From Nakazawaea peltata (taxonomy: Eukaryota; Ascomycota; Pichiomycetes; Alaninales; Pachysolenaceae), in the NCBI GenBank assembly GCA_001599355.1, contig BCGQ01000001.1, forward strand, positions 2,545,135-2,609,134: a DNA stretch of 64,000 nucleotides, in the 5' to 3' direction. The notes beneath the pieces were generated by a model that saw only the letters and a program-made list of their open reading frames with translations, did no database searches and was not told the DNA's origin. Of the stretch, positions 29,903 to 38,687 are shown piece after piece; position 1 is the first letter of the stretch, and every line of letters begins with the position of its first letter. The position numbers and the translations under genes are program-made.

Positions 29903-31681
29903 ATGGCAACAACTACGAACGTGGAGGGATTGCTCGAGTTTTTCCGGGATCCTGAGAACCAGTGTTTCTGGAATGAAGAAGTTTTGGAATTGAAGGTCTC
30001 TCCTTTGGGAGGTATAGGTGTTTTTGCATTGACAGACATAGAAGAGGGTGATGAGGAGAGTTTATTATTGAGAATCTCGAAGGAGAGTATTTTAAGTGCG
30101 AAGAACTGTTGTATTGCTAACTTATTACATGATAATGGGATTAGTGGGATCCATGGTATGATTCTCCTGTACATATATGAGAGTTCTATTGGAGAAATGT
30201 CTCCATGGTATCATTATATTGCGTCGATCAATTATAGAGATGAGGAAGGGGAATTGATTTTACCTCCTTCTCTTTGGTCAGAAGAGGAGAAGGAATTACT
30301 TAAAGGAACTGAAGCTGAGGTCTTAGGTGCTACTGATCCAACTGAATCACAAGAATTCTTTGCTGTATCAGTTCAGTTTGCCAAGGATATCAGTGACCTT
30401 GTGCTGATTCCAGATGTTCTTAATTGTAGTGATTTGGGAAGCGTTCAGGAGGAAAAGTATAGTGAGTTTGTAGCTATATGTGCTGCTATACTGTCTAGAG
30501 CTTTTGCTATTGACAATTATCATGAAGTTGCTTTAGTTCCTGGAGCTGATTTATTTAATCATTCAAGTAACCATGATGAAAATGTTCATTTTGAGACTAT
30601 TAATGATGTTTGCCCGTTCTGTGGAAGTTCAGACGAGTGTGGACATGTTAAGTTTGGGCCACCAGATAGTGAGGAGGAAGAGGAAGATGGAGAAGAAGAG
30701 GAAGAGAAAATAACTGAAATCACTATGGAGTATATTGATAAAATGGAGGCTGAATTGGAAGCTGAGAGATTACTGGAAGAAGAGGAGGAGGAGGAAGAAG
30801 AAGAAGAAGAGGAAGAAGATGATGATGAAGAGGAAGATGACCAAGAAATGGATGTAGACGGACTCGAAGATGATGACGACGGGTTGCTTCTCATCCCAGA
30901 TGATTGTGTAGATATTGTTGTTAGAAGATCCGTGAAGAAAGGTGAAGAAATCTTCAACACCTACGGTAATCTCTCTAACTCAGTTTTAATTTCTCGTTAT
31001 GGATTTTGTACTGAGATGAATCCTAATGATTGTGTAGGTTTGGGAAGACAAGCATTGAAATCTGCTAAGCTTCCAAAATGGAAAGAACATTTCAAGTTTT
31101 GGGACGAGCAAGGTTATGAGATATTCCAGGATTATTTGAAGATGAAAAAGATGTCAGAGAAGGGATGTGGAGATGGATGCGGTAGTGATTGTGAAGATTG
31201 TGAGGATGATCATGACCATGACCATGACCATGAACATGACGGTTGCAATGACTCCGATTGTAATGACAGTTGTTGTGATGACTCTGACTCTGAAGACTCA
31301 GATTCCGACGATGAACCATGGGAATTAGAACTTAAAATGAACTCCCAAGGAGCTCCCTCTGAATCTACATATGCTCTCGCAAACTTACTCACAGTCTCCA
31401 CAAAAGAATTATCTAGTATCAAGAAACTTATCGACCAACCGGAGATCTTGATCGACAGATTCCATCAACTTACAGAACCAAACCAAGCAGCATACAAAAT
31501 TCTTCTTGATTGGTGTAAAGAACGTTCGAAGTTATACAATGACGGAGGATTATCGAGTTCTCAGTACTCTCAACTGAGCTCCAACATCAAATCCTCCCAT
31601 ATCCGGAACATCTCCCTCCTCATTCAATCAGAGAAGGCCATCTTAGAAAGAGCCCTCGGAGAACTCGCTAGTCGTGTCTGA
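29903..31681 (+). CDS. SET-domain protein lysine methyltransferase (Rubisco LSMT type)
   Basis: A 592-aa protein with a split SET domain as in the yeast Rkm/Efm lysine methyltransferases that modify ribosomal proteins and elongation factors. The N-terminal SET half shows VSPLGGIGVFALTDIEEGDE. The catalytic core is ALVPGADLFNHSSNHDENVHFE, interrupted by a zinc-like insert (CPFCGSSDECGH) and an acidic block of Glu/Asp (about residues 255-320), then resumes with GEEIFNTYGNLSNSVLISRYGF. A second Cys/His/Asp-rich low-complexity segment (about 415-470) precedes the helical Rubisco-LSMT substrate-binding domain. The exact orthologue (Rkm1, Rkm2 or Efm1) is unclear. ATG 29903 is used. Confidence 0.8.
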   Translation: MATTTNVEGLLEFFRDPENQCFWNEEVLELKVSPLGGIGVFALTDIEEGDEESLLLRISKESILSAKNCCIANLLHDNGISGIHGMILLYIYESSIGEMSPWYHYIASINYRDEEGELILPPSLWSEEEKELLKGTEAEVLGATDPTESQEFFAVSVQFAKDISDLVLIPDVLNCSDLGSVQEEKYSEFVAICAAILSRAFAIDNYHEVALVPGADLFNHSSNHDENVHFETINDVCPFCGSSDECGHVKFGPPDSEEEEEDGEEEEEKITEITMEYIDKMEAELEAERLLEEEEEEEEEEEEEEDDDEEEDDQEMDVDGLEDDDDGLLLIPDDCVDIVVRRSVKKGEEIFNTYGNLSNSVLISRYGFCTEMNPNDCVGLGRQALKSAKLPKWKEHFKFWDEQGYEIFQDYLKMKKMSEKGCGDGCGSDCEDCEDDHDHDHDHEHDGCNDSDCNDSCCDDSDSEDSDSDDEPWELELKMNSQGAPSESTYALANLLTVSTKELSSIKKLIDQPEILIDRFHQLTEPNQAAYKILLDWCKERSKLYNDGGLSSSQYSQLSSNIKSSHIRNISLLIQSEKAILERALGELASRV

Positions 31682-31865
31682 ATCAATAATCCCGAAACGG
31701 AAGGTCACACGGGATTCCCAATTAGGAAATTATTGGGGGCCTGCGAAGAGCAAAGAAAAACAGGAATTAGGACAGCTTTTGTATAAATAAAAAGGGTAGA
31801 TAAGAGAATTGAGAGGGCGGTTAATAAAGTATTTTACGATAGATTGTGTTGATTTGTAGATTAGG

Positions 31866-32633
31866 ATGAGTGGAATACATGGAGATACCAAGTTTGGTCA
31901 ATTTAAATTAGTCTTATTGGGTAAGTGTGGACAGAATGAGGGGCGGTTAATAAGGAGGCGATGATGGGCTGAATACTAACTGAGAACAGGAGAAAGTGGC
32001 GTTGGAAAGGTGAGTGAAAGAGGTTTGGGGGTGGTTTTAAGAGAGTTTTTGAGCGAGTCTTGAGAGAGTTTGTTACTAACAGTGTAGTCATCGATTGTCC
32101 ATAGATTTGTCAAGGATTCGTTTGATGATTTCAGAGAATCCACGATCGGAGCAGCCTTTTTAACCCAAACAATTCAATTAAATGATCAAACAACGATAAA
32201 ATTCGAGATTTGGGATACTGCCGGTCAAGAAAGATATAAATCTTTACTGCCTATGTATTACAGAAATGCCAATTGTGCCTTAGTTACATATGATATCACT
32301 GATGAATCGTCTTTGGAGAGAGCTAAATCATGGGTTAAAGAGTTGCAAAGACAATTAAGTTCCGATATAATCATTGCATTGGCTGGTAATAAGTTGGATT
32401 TGGATCTGCAGAGAAAGATCGACACCGAAACTGGATCCCTATATGCTTCGGAACTTGGTCTTTTATTCAGTGAGGTTAGTGCTAAGACTGGTGAGAACGT
32501 ATTGGAACTTTTCCAGGAGATTGCAAGTAAATTGGAACCAAAGATTGAGACTAAACGTGCATCTGGATCTCAAGCAAGACGTAATATTGATTTGAAACAA
32601 TCAGCTGGTGCTTCGGCTAACGGATGTTGTTAA
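31866..32633 (+). CDS. VPS21: Rab5-family GTPase (Vps21/Ypt52-like), three exons
   Basis: join(31866..31920, 31990..32009, 32088..32633) gives 206 aa. Introns are 69 and 78 nt with TACTAAC branch points; exon 2 is 20 nt and carries the P-loop (GESGVGK). The G motifs are TIGAAF effector loop, [16 protein letters not shown] and SAKTGEN; the C-terminus NGCC is for geranylgeranylation. Rab5 GTPases drive early-endosome fusion. Switch II reads YKSL-[CTG 32247]-PMYYRNA; this residue (79) is an essentially invariant Ala in Rab5 proteins (SLAPMYYR), the clearest single case for CUG read as Ala. Choice among Vps21/Ypt52/Ypt53 is uncertain. Confidence 0.93.
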
Positions 32634-32713
32634 CAAATCTTGCTCATCTGCTTGTTATCTTTGCATTTAATTCTAGCTATAAGTACTTTTATAAATGAGA
32701 TATTTATTGTTTG

Positions 32714-34114
32714 TTATGTATTAAATGCGTCCATTGGATTATTCACCATTTTAATCATGCCATTCTTCTTCATCTTATCGAAGGTGTCCATCAATTTCTC
32801 CCACTCCTGTTCTTTCTCCTCTTCGGTCAATTCCGGTAGAGTTTCTTCGACTTTACGGTTCTCCAGGATGAGATCATAGTGCAGAGGATATAAAGAGGTA
32901 TCACCATTCTTCAGACCCAACTCGTCTTGGGCGAAGGTCTTGAGATTCTTGCCAGTTTTGAGTTTCATGAAGTCCATCGACAATAACAATCCCACCTCAC
33001 GTACAAATGACTCGATATTGTTCCCCATAAGTTTGAGATACAACTCCAATACTAAATCTTTGATCAATTTCGGGTTACTGGTGGAGTCGGACTTTGTTGG
33101 GAACAACAATGGAGGTTGAGAGTCGGAGTTGTTCTTGGATAGAAGGTATTTCATGAGTGTGGTGTATACAAGTGGTACTGATGGAGGTTGGGTGTCGTCA
33201 TTAGGGACGAATTCCGTCACTAACTGTAAGAAAAGCAGCTTGTCTCCATTGAGGAACAAGGTTTCGGAGATCTCCGAAAGGTGTTTGAAGAAATGCAAGA
33301 GACTGATGGTATCGCTGTCTTTAGAATCTGAAAGGAAGTTGATGAGTATAGGGACACATTTGGATGAGAATTCAGTCAATGTCGAGTTGTATTTGACAAC
33401 TTCTTCCAGAGGAACAAACGAGAGGAAATTGGAGTATTGAGTGATCAAAGAAGGGTCTGTTTCTCGATTCAGTAACGATATAATCAGATCCACAGTATTA
33501 GTAGTATAATTATTGGAACTGAAATGCAATAAACTGTATCCTATCTTTATTAAATCGACCAATATGAGTCCATTGGAAGTCTTATCAATGCCATGTTTCA
33601 GAATATTGGGCAATTGTTTGTCTAAGATCAGAAGTATAGATGTGATGGTTTGTGGGGGTAAACTTTGTATGGAGAAGTTGTCGACACAAACCAAATATAA
33701 GAGCCTGACATGTGCTAATACAGTAGGAACCAGATTAGAGTCTTTGAAAATGGTCGGAGTGATCAATGTAGTCTCTAATTGAGCGATCACACTATCGACG
33801 AGCAGAAGCAAGGGCAAACCTTCATTAAGAATTGACGATTTCAAGATAGTTCGGTTCAGAAGTATGATATTTGAAACAGATGCTACCAATGAGCATACTA
33901 CCGCATTACTTTTCTCAAATGACAAAGATAACACAAGTTCCACTATTTGGTTCAACATCTGAGGAGTAATCACGTCTTGACATAATTTGGAGTCTCTGCC
34001 CCAAGTTCGGAGTTGAGATACAGGGGTATTTAATTTCAGCAAATCTTGTCCATCGGATACGATTTCACGACAATTCCTGATAAGGGAGTCTAATTGATCT
34101 TGGGTCACGGTCAT
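32714..34114 (-). CDS. RIC8/synembryn-like G-alpha chaperone and exchange factor
   Basis: A 466-aa all-helical repeat protein. The armadillo-like body (VELVLSLSFEKSNAVVCSLVASVSN, LVDLIKIGYSLLHF) ends in a C-terminal block YPLHYDLILENRKVEETLPELT-EEEKEQEWEKLMDTFDKMKKNGMIK that resembles the Ric8 C-terminus (TEEEKExEAxxLxxLxxxLxxxG). Ric8 folds G-alpha subunits and promotes nucleotide exchange; it is not found in S. cerevisiae. A Gbeta gene lies about 10 kb away. ATG 34114 (MTVTQDQLDSLIRN) is preferred over ATG 34183, whose extension is hydrophobic and overlaps likely promoter DNA (TATAT). Confidence 0.65.
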   Translation of the reverse strand: MTVTQDQLDSLIRNCREIVSDGQDLLKLNTPVSQLRTWGRDSKLCQDVITPQMLNQIVELVLSLSFEKSNAVVCSLVASVSNIILLNRTILKSSILNEGLPLLLLVDSVIAQLETTLITPTIFKDSNLVPTVLAHVRLLYLVCVDNFSIQSLPPQTITSILLILDKQLPNILKHGIDKTSNGLILVDLIKIGYSLLHFSSNNYTTNTVDLIISLLNRETDPSLITQYSNFLSFVPLEEVVKYNSTLTEFSSKCVPILINFLSDSKDSDTISLLHFFKHLSEISETLFLNGDKLLFLQLVTEFVPNDDTQPPSVPLVYTTLMKYLLSKNNSDSQPPLLFPTKSDSTSNPKLIKDLVLELYLKLMGNNIESFVREVGLLLSMDFMKLKTGKNLKTFAQDELGLKNGDTSLYPLHYDLILENRKVEETLPELTEEEKEQEWEKLMDTFDKMKKNGMIKMVNNPMDAFNT

Positions 34115-34729
34115 TAGTCCACCAACTTGTATTCTCACCGTCAAGTACCACGGGTAATATATTTTGATATAAAGTAGCCGCATGCCGCAAAAAAAGCATC
34201 AAAAGAAGCTTAGATTGGGGGCAGGGAGGGAGTGAAAATTTCCTAAAGGGGAAAGAGGGGGGGCAGATCACGAGACATACAAGGAGCGGAGGAGCGTAGT
34301 GGGCATAATAAGGAGCCATTGATAGTTGCTGGGAGGGCAAATCTTTGGATGCAGCAGGAAAGTGACGAATGCGGTCTAGCGTAGGAGAGATTTGATGGGC
34401 ATAACTTGTACGTCAGTGCATTGTACCAATTTAGAACATCATGACACCAATTGAGAACGTTACCAATTAAGAACATCATAACACCAACCGGGAACATCAC
34501 TACACCACTACACCACTACACCACTACATACTCAACTGCGTACTACCTACTTTACTACCTACTCTACTCCATACTCTACCACCTACTGCACCCTACTTCC
34601 TACTATGCCTACCACCTACTGCACTCTACTTCCTACTATGCCTACCACCTACTGCACTCTACTTCCTACTATGCCTACCACCTACTATGCCTACCACTTA
34701 CAATACCACAGTCTATCTATCCTATCAAT
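34115..34729. other. RIC8 promoter and ARP4 3' region with repeats
   Basis: 615 bp. The RIC8-proximal part is G-rich on the + strand (GGGGGGGC at about 34258). From 34430 on it is composed of simple and tandem repeats: imperfect AACATCATNACACCAA units at about 34434-34500, CACTACAC units at about 34500-34530, and then 33-bp units. Confidence 0.7.
34578..34700 (+). repeat. Minisatellite, 33-bp unit, three full copies plus partial
   Basis: Units start at 34578, 34611 and 34644, each beginning ACCACCTACTGCACYCTACT; the first differs by one base from the next two. A truncated fourth starts at 34677. The unit is made of smaller TACTACC/CTACT-like elements that continue upstream to 34500. Because 33 is a multiple of three, all frames stay open and produce spurious ORFs. 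Confidence 0.9.
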
Positions 34730-36314
34730 TCATTTAAATCTTCTTAAGAATAATCTATCGGCCCCAATCTCTTCATACTCCTGTTTACTAACCCACAATT
34801 GATGGAAAGTACCTAAACTACCCAACACCGAAGATCCAATAAAACTAGCATATTTCCTCTCATAAACATTACCAGAAGCATGAATTCTAATCTTCAAAGA
34901 AGGATTCATTAACACCAATTCATTGTGTAATCTTTGTACTAAGCCTGGGATCATGGAAGTTGCACCTGTCAAGATGATATTATTCAGAACTTGAGCTTTT
35001 AAATCCACATCAATCGATGTTAATACTGTAGTGATCAAATCACTGACACCACGATACTCTGGAGATTCTCCAGACCCCAAATCTTCGTTATTTTGAACCT
35101 CATCCGTATCTTTACGTACTCTTCTAATAGGTTTATAGTCATTTCTGATATTGTGTTCCTCGGTGAATTCGAATTCACCATTTTCTGGAGTTTCAAATCC
35201 TTCAACAACACCTGCCTCTGCCGGAGTGAATAATGAGTTGGCAATATCGAATCTTTCCTTATCTAATTGAACATTGTATCCATTTGGCAACTCAAAGTAT
35301 CTAGATTCATCCTCATCGGCATCGTCAACCTTCATTGATGTCTCCAGTGGAGTAGAATCGGCCAGTTCAGGCTCCTCAGATGCTGTGGAAGACACGGCAT
35401 TATTGGAAGTAGTTGTAGTTCCCAGTTTTGTCACATGTAATACAGTCTCTTTCATCTCATTGAGGATTCTTTCTGTGTGGAATTCATCGAACGATTTGGT
35501 GATATGATATTGGAAATCTTTAGACTCCCATTTCAGTGGAGGTTCATATGTTGGAATCTTGGATTTGATCTTATAAGTAGGGATGATTTCAGCTTCTTTC
35601 TTGCTGAGTAATTGTTTCAATTGTTGGTTCAAGAATTTACCGGCATAATGAGTCTTCAAGGCACTCTTAATCAAACATAATCCATCAATCACCGGTGTGA
35701 CAGTAGTTATATCATGACCCATGTCCACAACAAGACAGTTAGGTCTTCCATTGGAGAAAGATACACTTGTTCCATTCTTTACAGCATAAAACAGCGGGAA
35801 TTTGAAATATTCAAAAGCAGCTTCCATAGATCCAACCTTGTTCTTCTTACTATTCCATATTGGTTCTGTCATTAATAAAGGTTGTTCATCGAAATCCACA
35901 CTCAACTTATTGAACGACCACTCCCATTGTTCTAAAGCAGCATCCCACTCTTGAATAATACTGTCTTGTAATATCGGTCTTATATTGAAGTCGCCAGGTC
36001 TTGGAGTATACAATAAATTCTCGTCAAATACCTTCATTCTACCACTAGAACTCTTATCTCTGACGGAAGAATCTTCTGTCTCCATGGTATCAGGTACTAC
36101 ACCTTCATATTCACCATAATACGATGGTAATACAATACGTGGAACGTCCTCTCCAGCGTATCCAATTCTAGTAGTATGAGATCCGGGATCTAAAATGATA
36201 GCCGCGATATCGTCTATAAAATGGGGTAGTTAGTAGGGTGATTCATCGTCAATTTTCGATATTATGGTACTTACCACCTCCATAAACCTGTGGAGCAACA
36301 TTAGCAGATGCCAT
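34730..36314 (-). CDS. ARP4: Actin-related protein Arp4, two exons
   Basis: Spliced join(34730..36213, 36275..36314) on the minus strand gives 507 aa; the 61-nt intron has GTAAGT and TACTAAC. Exon 1 encodes MASANVAPQVYGG and exon 2 opens DDIAAIILDPGSHTTRIGYAG, the actin phosphate-1 loop. Arp4 hallmarks follow: EWDAALEQWEWSF, PLLMTEPIWN, PNCLVVDMGHDITTVTPV and the end SLGTFHQLWVSKQEYEEIGADRL, with a long acidic insert (about 240-390). Arp4 is a nuclear actin-related subunit shared by NuA4, SWR1 and INO80. Without exon 1 the protein would lack its first actin strand. Confidence 0.95.
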
Positions 36315-37244
36315 TTTGGGTGTTTATTGATCTAGATATGGTGGTAAATTATGGTGTTGTCGTCTTGAAGAAAGTCACGAAAATAATTGAAGATTTTCGG
36401 ATCGAGGAAGGTAGTGCGCTGGGGGAGAATTTCCGTAATCGGTATTGATGCGGCGAGATTTAATTTTAAGGGATACTTGGAGGGGGGAGGCATCGAGGGG
36501 GTGGTAAAAATGGGAAGGAGAGATGATGGAGACAAAATAATACATCTGTTGGATACCTGTTTGTGGTTATATGCTTTGTTCAAAATTTCTAGCCTCCAAA
36601 TAGTCTCTTCGTTGAGTAATTAATTTCTATTTGAAATCCAAAGTAGTGCACAATATCACAATCTCCCAATTAGGAGTAGGGGAGGCAGTAACCCAGCAAG
36701 GGGGCGACACAAGGGGATGAATGAACGGAGGGGTGAAGGTGGTTCAACCCAAGTAGAGTACGGAAGTAATGTGCAATTTGGGAGTATTTTTGAGCTATTA
36801 GAAGCGAATCAACTTGTATTAACCTCAGTAAACCTTCTTTCGTTCCGCATATCATCCATTTGCATCTCCCCTTCCCCTTCCCCCTCCCTTCCCCTTCCTC
36901 CTCCCCCTTTTTCCTTCCCTTCCTTCCTTACTTCGCTCCCCTTTTTTCTCTTTCCCCTTCCCCTTCCCTTCCCTTTGAGGGAATTTGGAAGAAAAAAAGA
37001 GGGAAAAAAAAACAAAGATCAACCCCTTTTCAAGATTAAAAAGACCAAAGACATAGGGGCGAACTAATAGCGGTCGACCAAGACTTGAGATTTTGGAGGT
37101 TTGGGTCTACTATTCAGATCACTAAGGGTATTTAGAAAGTATTAAAACCGCAATACCGCCGCAGATCCACACTTTTTGAAAAGGGGTGTCATTCAGCAAA
37201 CAGACCATTAATTTTATTCAACAGCGGGAGTTTTATAGTTCACA
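36315..37244. other. Divergent intergenic region ARP4 / C2H2 gene
   Basis: 930 bp. It includes a pyrimidine-rich tract on the C2H2 sense strand at about 36865-36980 and several purine-rich patches. The region 37000-37100 has A-runs. No RNA gene or conserved ORF was recognised. Confidence 0.5.
36865..36980 (+). repeat. Polypyrimidine tract upstream of the C2H2 gene
   Basis: About 115 bp of CCCTTCC/CTTCCTT runs on the coding strand, ending about 265 bp before the start codon, similar to the tracts before TBF1 and RIM9. Confidence 0.7.
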
Positions 37245-38654
37245 ATGTCTCTCATAATGGACGACTCAAGCTTCAGTAAGATGGAAAAACCATTGTACAA
37301 GATTGTTCAGTGCAATTTATGTGACAAAGAGATGACCATCACCCATTTGGCTCGACATATGAAGGAGATTCATAATACCAAACGAGTCAAATGTTATATA
37401 TGTCCTAAATCTTTTAAGAGGAAGGAGAAGGCTATTAATCATTTGCGGAATATCCACGATATTAAGATGGCAGATATCAAGAGACTGTTGTTGAAAGAGG
37501 TGGAGGTTCCTTTAGTGAAGAATAATAAGATTAAACCAAGGGAATATAAGAGAAAGATGGTTAAATTGAAGGATGGAGAGAATTTTGAGGGAGTTTTGAA
37601 TAGTAACCAAATACACAGTGAATTTATTAAGGACAAGATATTACAGGATGATACTCATGATAGAAGAAAGTATCTGAATTTGACTGAAGAGGAGGCTAGA
37701 ATGTTGAAAGAACAGAGACGGAAGAAATGGAAATCTTGGGATCAACACAGTTCTTCTAGGTCTAGTTCTCCTCCAAAGAGAGCTAGTGCAAGGCTTCAAA
37801 CTAAGGGATCGAGAGGGTATTCTGAGATGGAGGATTATGATGATGACGACGATGATGATGACGATGACGATGACGATGATGATGATGATGATGACGATGA
37901 TGAATTTGATGAGAGTTTCGATTATTCTGAAATCCTCGGTAGATCCAATTCAAAGTCTAGTATATCAGGCAAAGATGACACACCATTATCAAGAGAATCG
38001 ACATTTACAGATGTCACTGAGCCTGTGAATCCTCCAGCTAAAGTGGAAAGAAGAGGCAGAAAACGTAAGAATCCTCTTCCGGAGACTATAGAAACCCCAG
38101 AGAAACTGATAGACGCACCTCCTAAGAAGAAAAGAGGAAGAAAACCTAAGAATTGGGTACCTCCTCCTTCAGAAGTGCCGACTGAACAAGATGTAGTGGT
38201 GGAAAATCCAGAGGTGGAGGTATTTGAAGGCGATTTGGAAGAAGACGATGATGACGCTAACGTATCTGATATAGATTCAACTGCTTCATCCTTCAAAGTT
38301 GCTCGTAACGAAAAAGCCGTACCGTTACCTTATGATGTACATGAAAAAGTACGGTTAGTTTCGTACCATATCTCCAACGACATTGGTACGTCAAAACTGA
38401 CGGTTTCTTTCCAATTTTTGACCAAAAAAGGACGGCCATTGACAGTTCATCTTTTACGTGATCATGAAATCAAGTTATTCTTCAACCAAATATCCCCCTC
38501 TGAAAGTTTCTTTGAAAGACTCGATGAAATGATCTCAAATTTCGAGCTCTTGGACAGCATCTGTGTAACTAATGGTGAAATCATCACTACGGAGAATTTT
38601 GGACTTCGGTACAAGACATTCTGTTGGACTAATATCAATGACTTCATGAAATAG
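37245..38654 (+). CDS. C2H2 zinc-finger, AT-hook-like nuclear protein
   Basis: A 469-aa protein. Two N-terminal C2H2 fingers are visible (CNLCDKEMTITHLARHMKEIH at about 24-44 and CYICPKSFKRKEKAINHLRNIH at about 50-71). A basic region follows, then a run of about 30 Asp with one Glu (about 200-230). Two AT-hook-like segments come next (RRGRKRKNP and KKKRGRKPKNW) and a folded-looking C-terminal domain of about 120 residues. It is probably a DNA-binding nuclear factor. No orthologue recognised. The Asp run comes from a GAT/GAC repeat that is likely length-variable. Confidence 0.75.
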   Translation: MSLIMDDSSFSKMEKPLYKIVQCNLCDKEMTITHLARHMKEIHNTKRVKCYICPKSFKRKEKAINHLRNIHDIKMADIKRLLLKEVEVPLVKNNKIKPREYKRKMVKLKDGENFEGVLNSNQIHSEFIKDKILQDDTHDRRKYLNLTEEEARMLKEQRRKKWKSWDQHSSSRSSSPPKRASARLQTKGSRGYSEMEDYDDDDDDDDDDDDDDDDDDDDDEFDESFDYSEILGRSNSKSSISGKDDTPLSRESTFTDVTEPVNPPAKVERRGRKRKNPLPETIETPEKLIDAPPKKKRGRKPKNWVPPPSEVPTEQDVVVENPEVEVFEGDLEEDDDDANVSDIDSTASSFKVARNEKAVPLPYDVHEKVRLVSYHISNDIGTSKLTVSFQFLTKKGRPLTVHLLRDHEIKLFFNQISPSESFFERLDEMISNFELLDSICVTNGEIITTENFGLRYKTFCWTNINDFMK

Positions 38655-38687
38655 AATAGCATTTATTCTTTTATTTATATGTAGTAA

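Noticed and set aside
30586-30960. Long minus-strand Ser-rich ORF opposite the SET gene
   Set aside because: It is the antisense of the Glu/Asp repeat (GAA/GAT read as TTC/ATC/TCT); low complexity only.
31823-31835. AAGTATTTTACGA upstream of the Rab5 gene as another GAGCA motif
   Set aside because: Two mismatches in the fixed positions; too weak to count.
34451-34802. Open + strand frames of 98 and 65 aa rich in Tyr/Thr/Leu
   Set aside because: Produced by the 33-bp repeat, whose length is a multiple of three; no conserved sequence.
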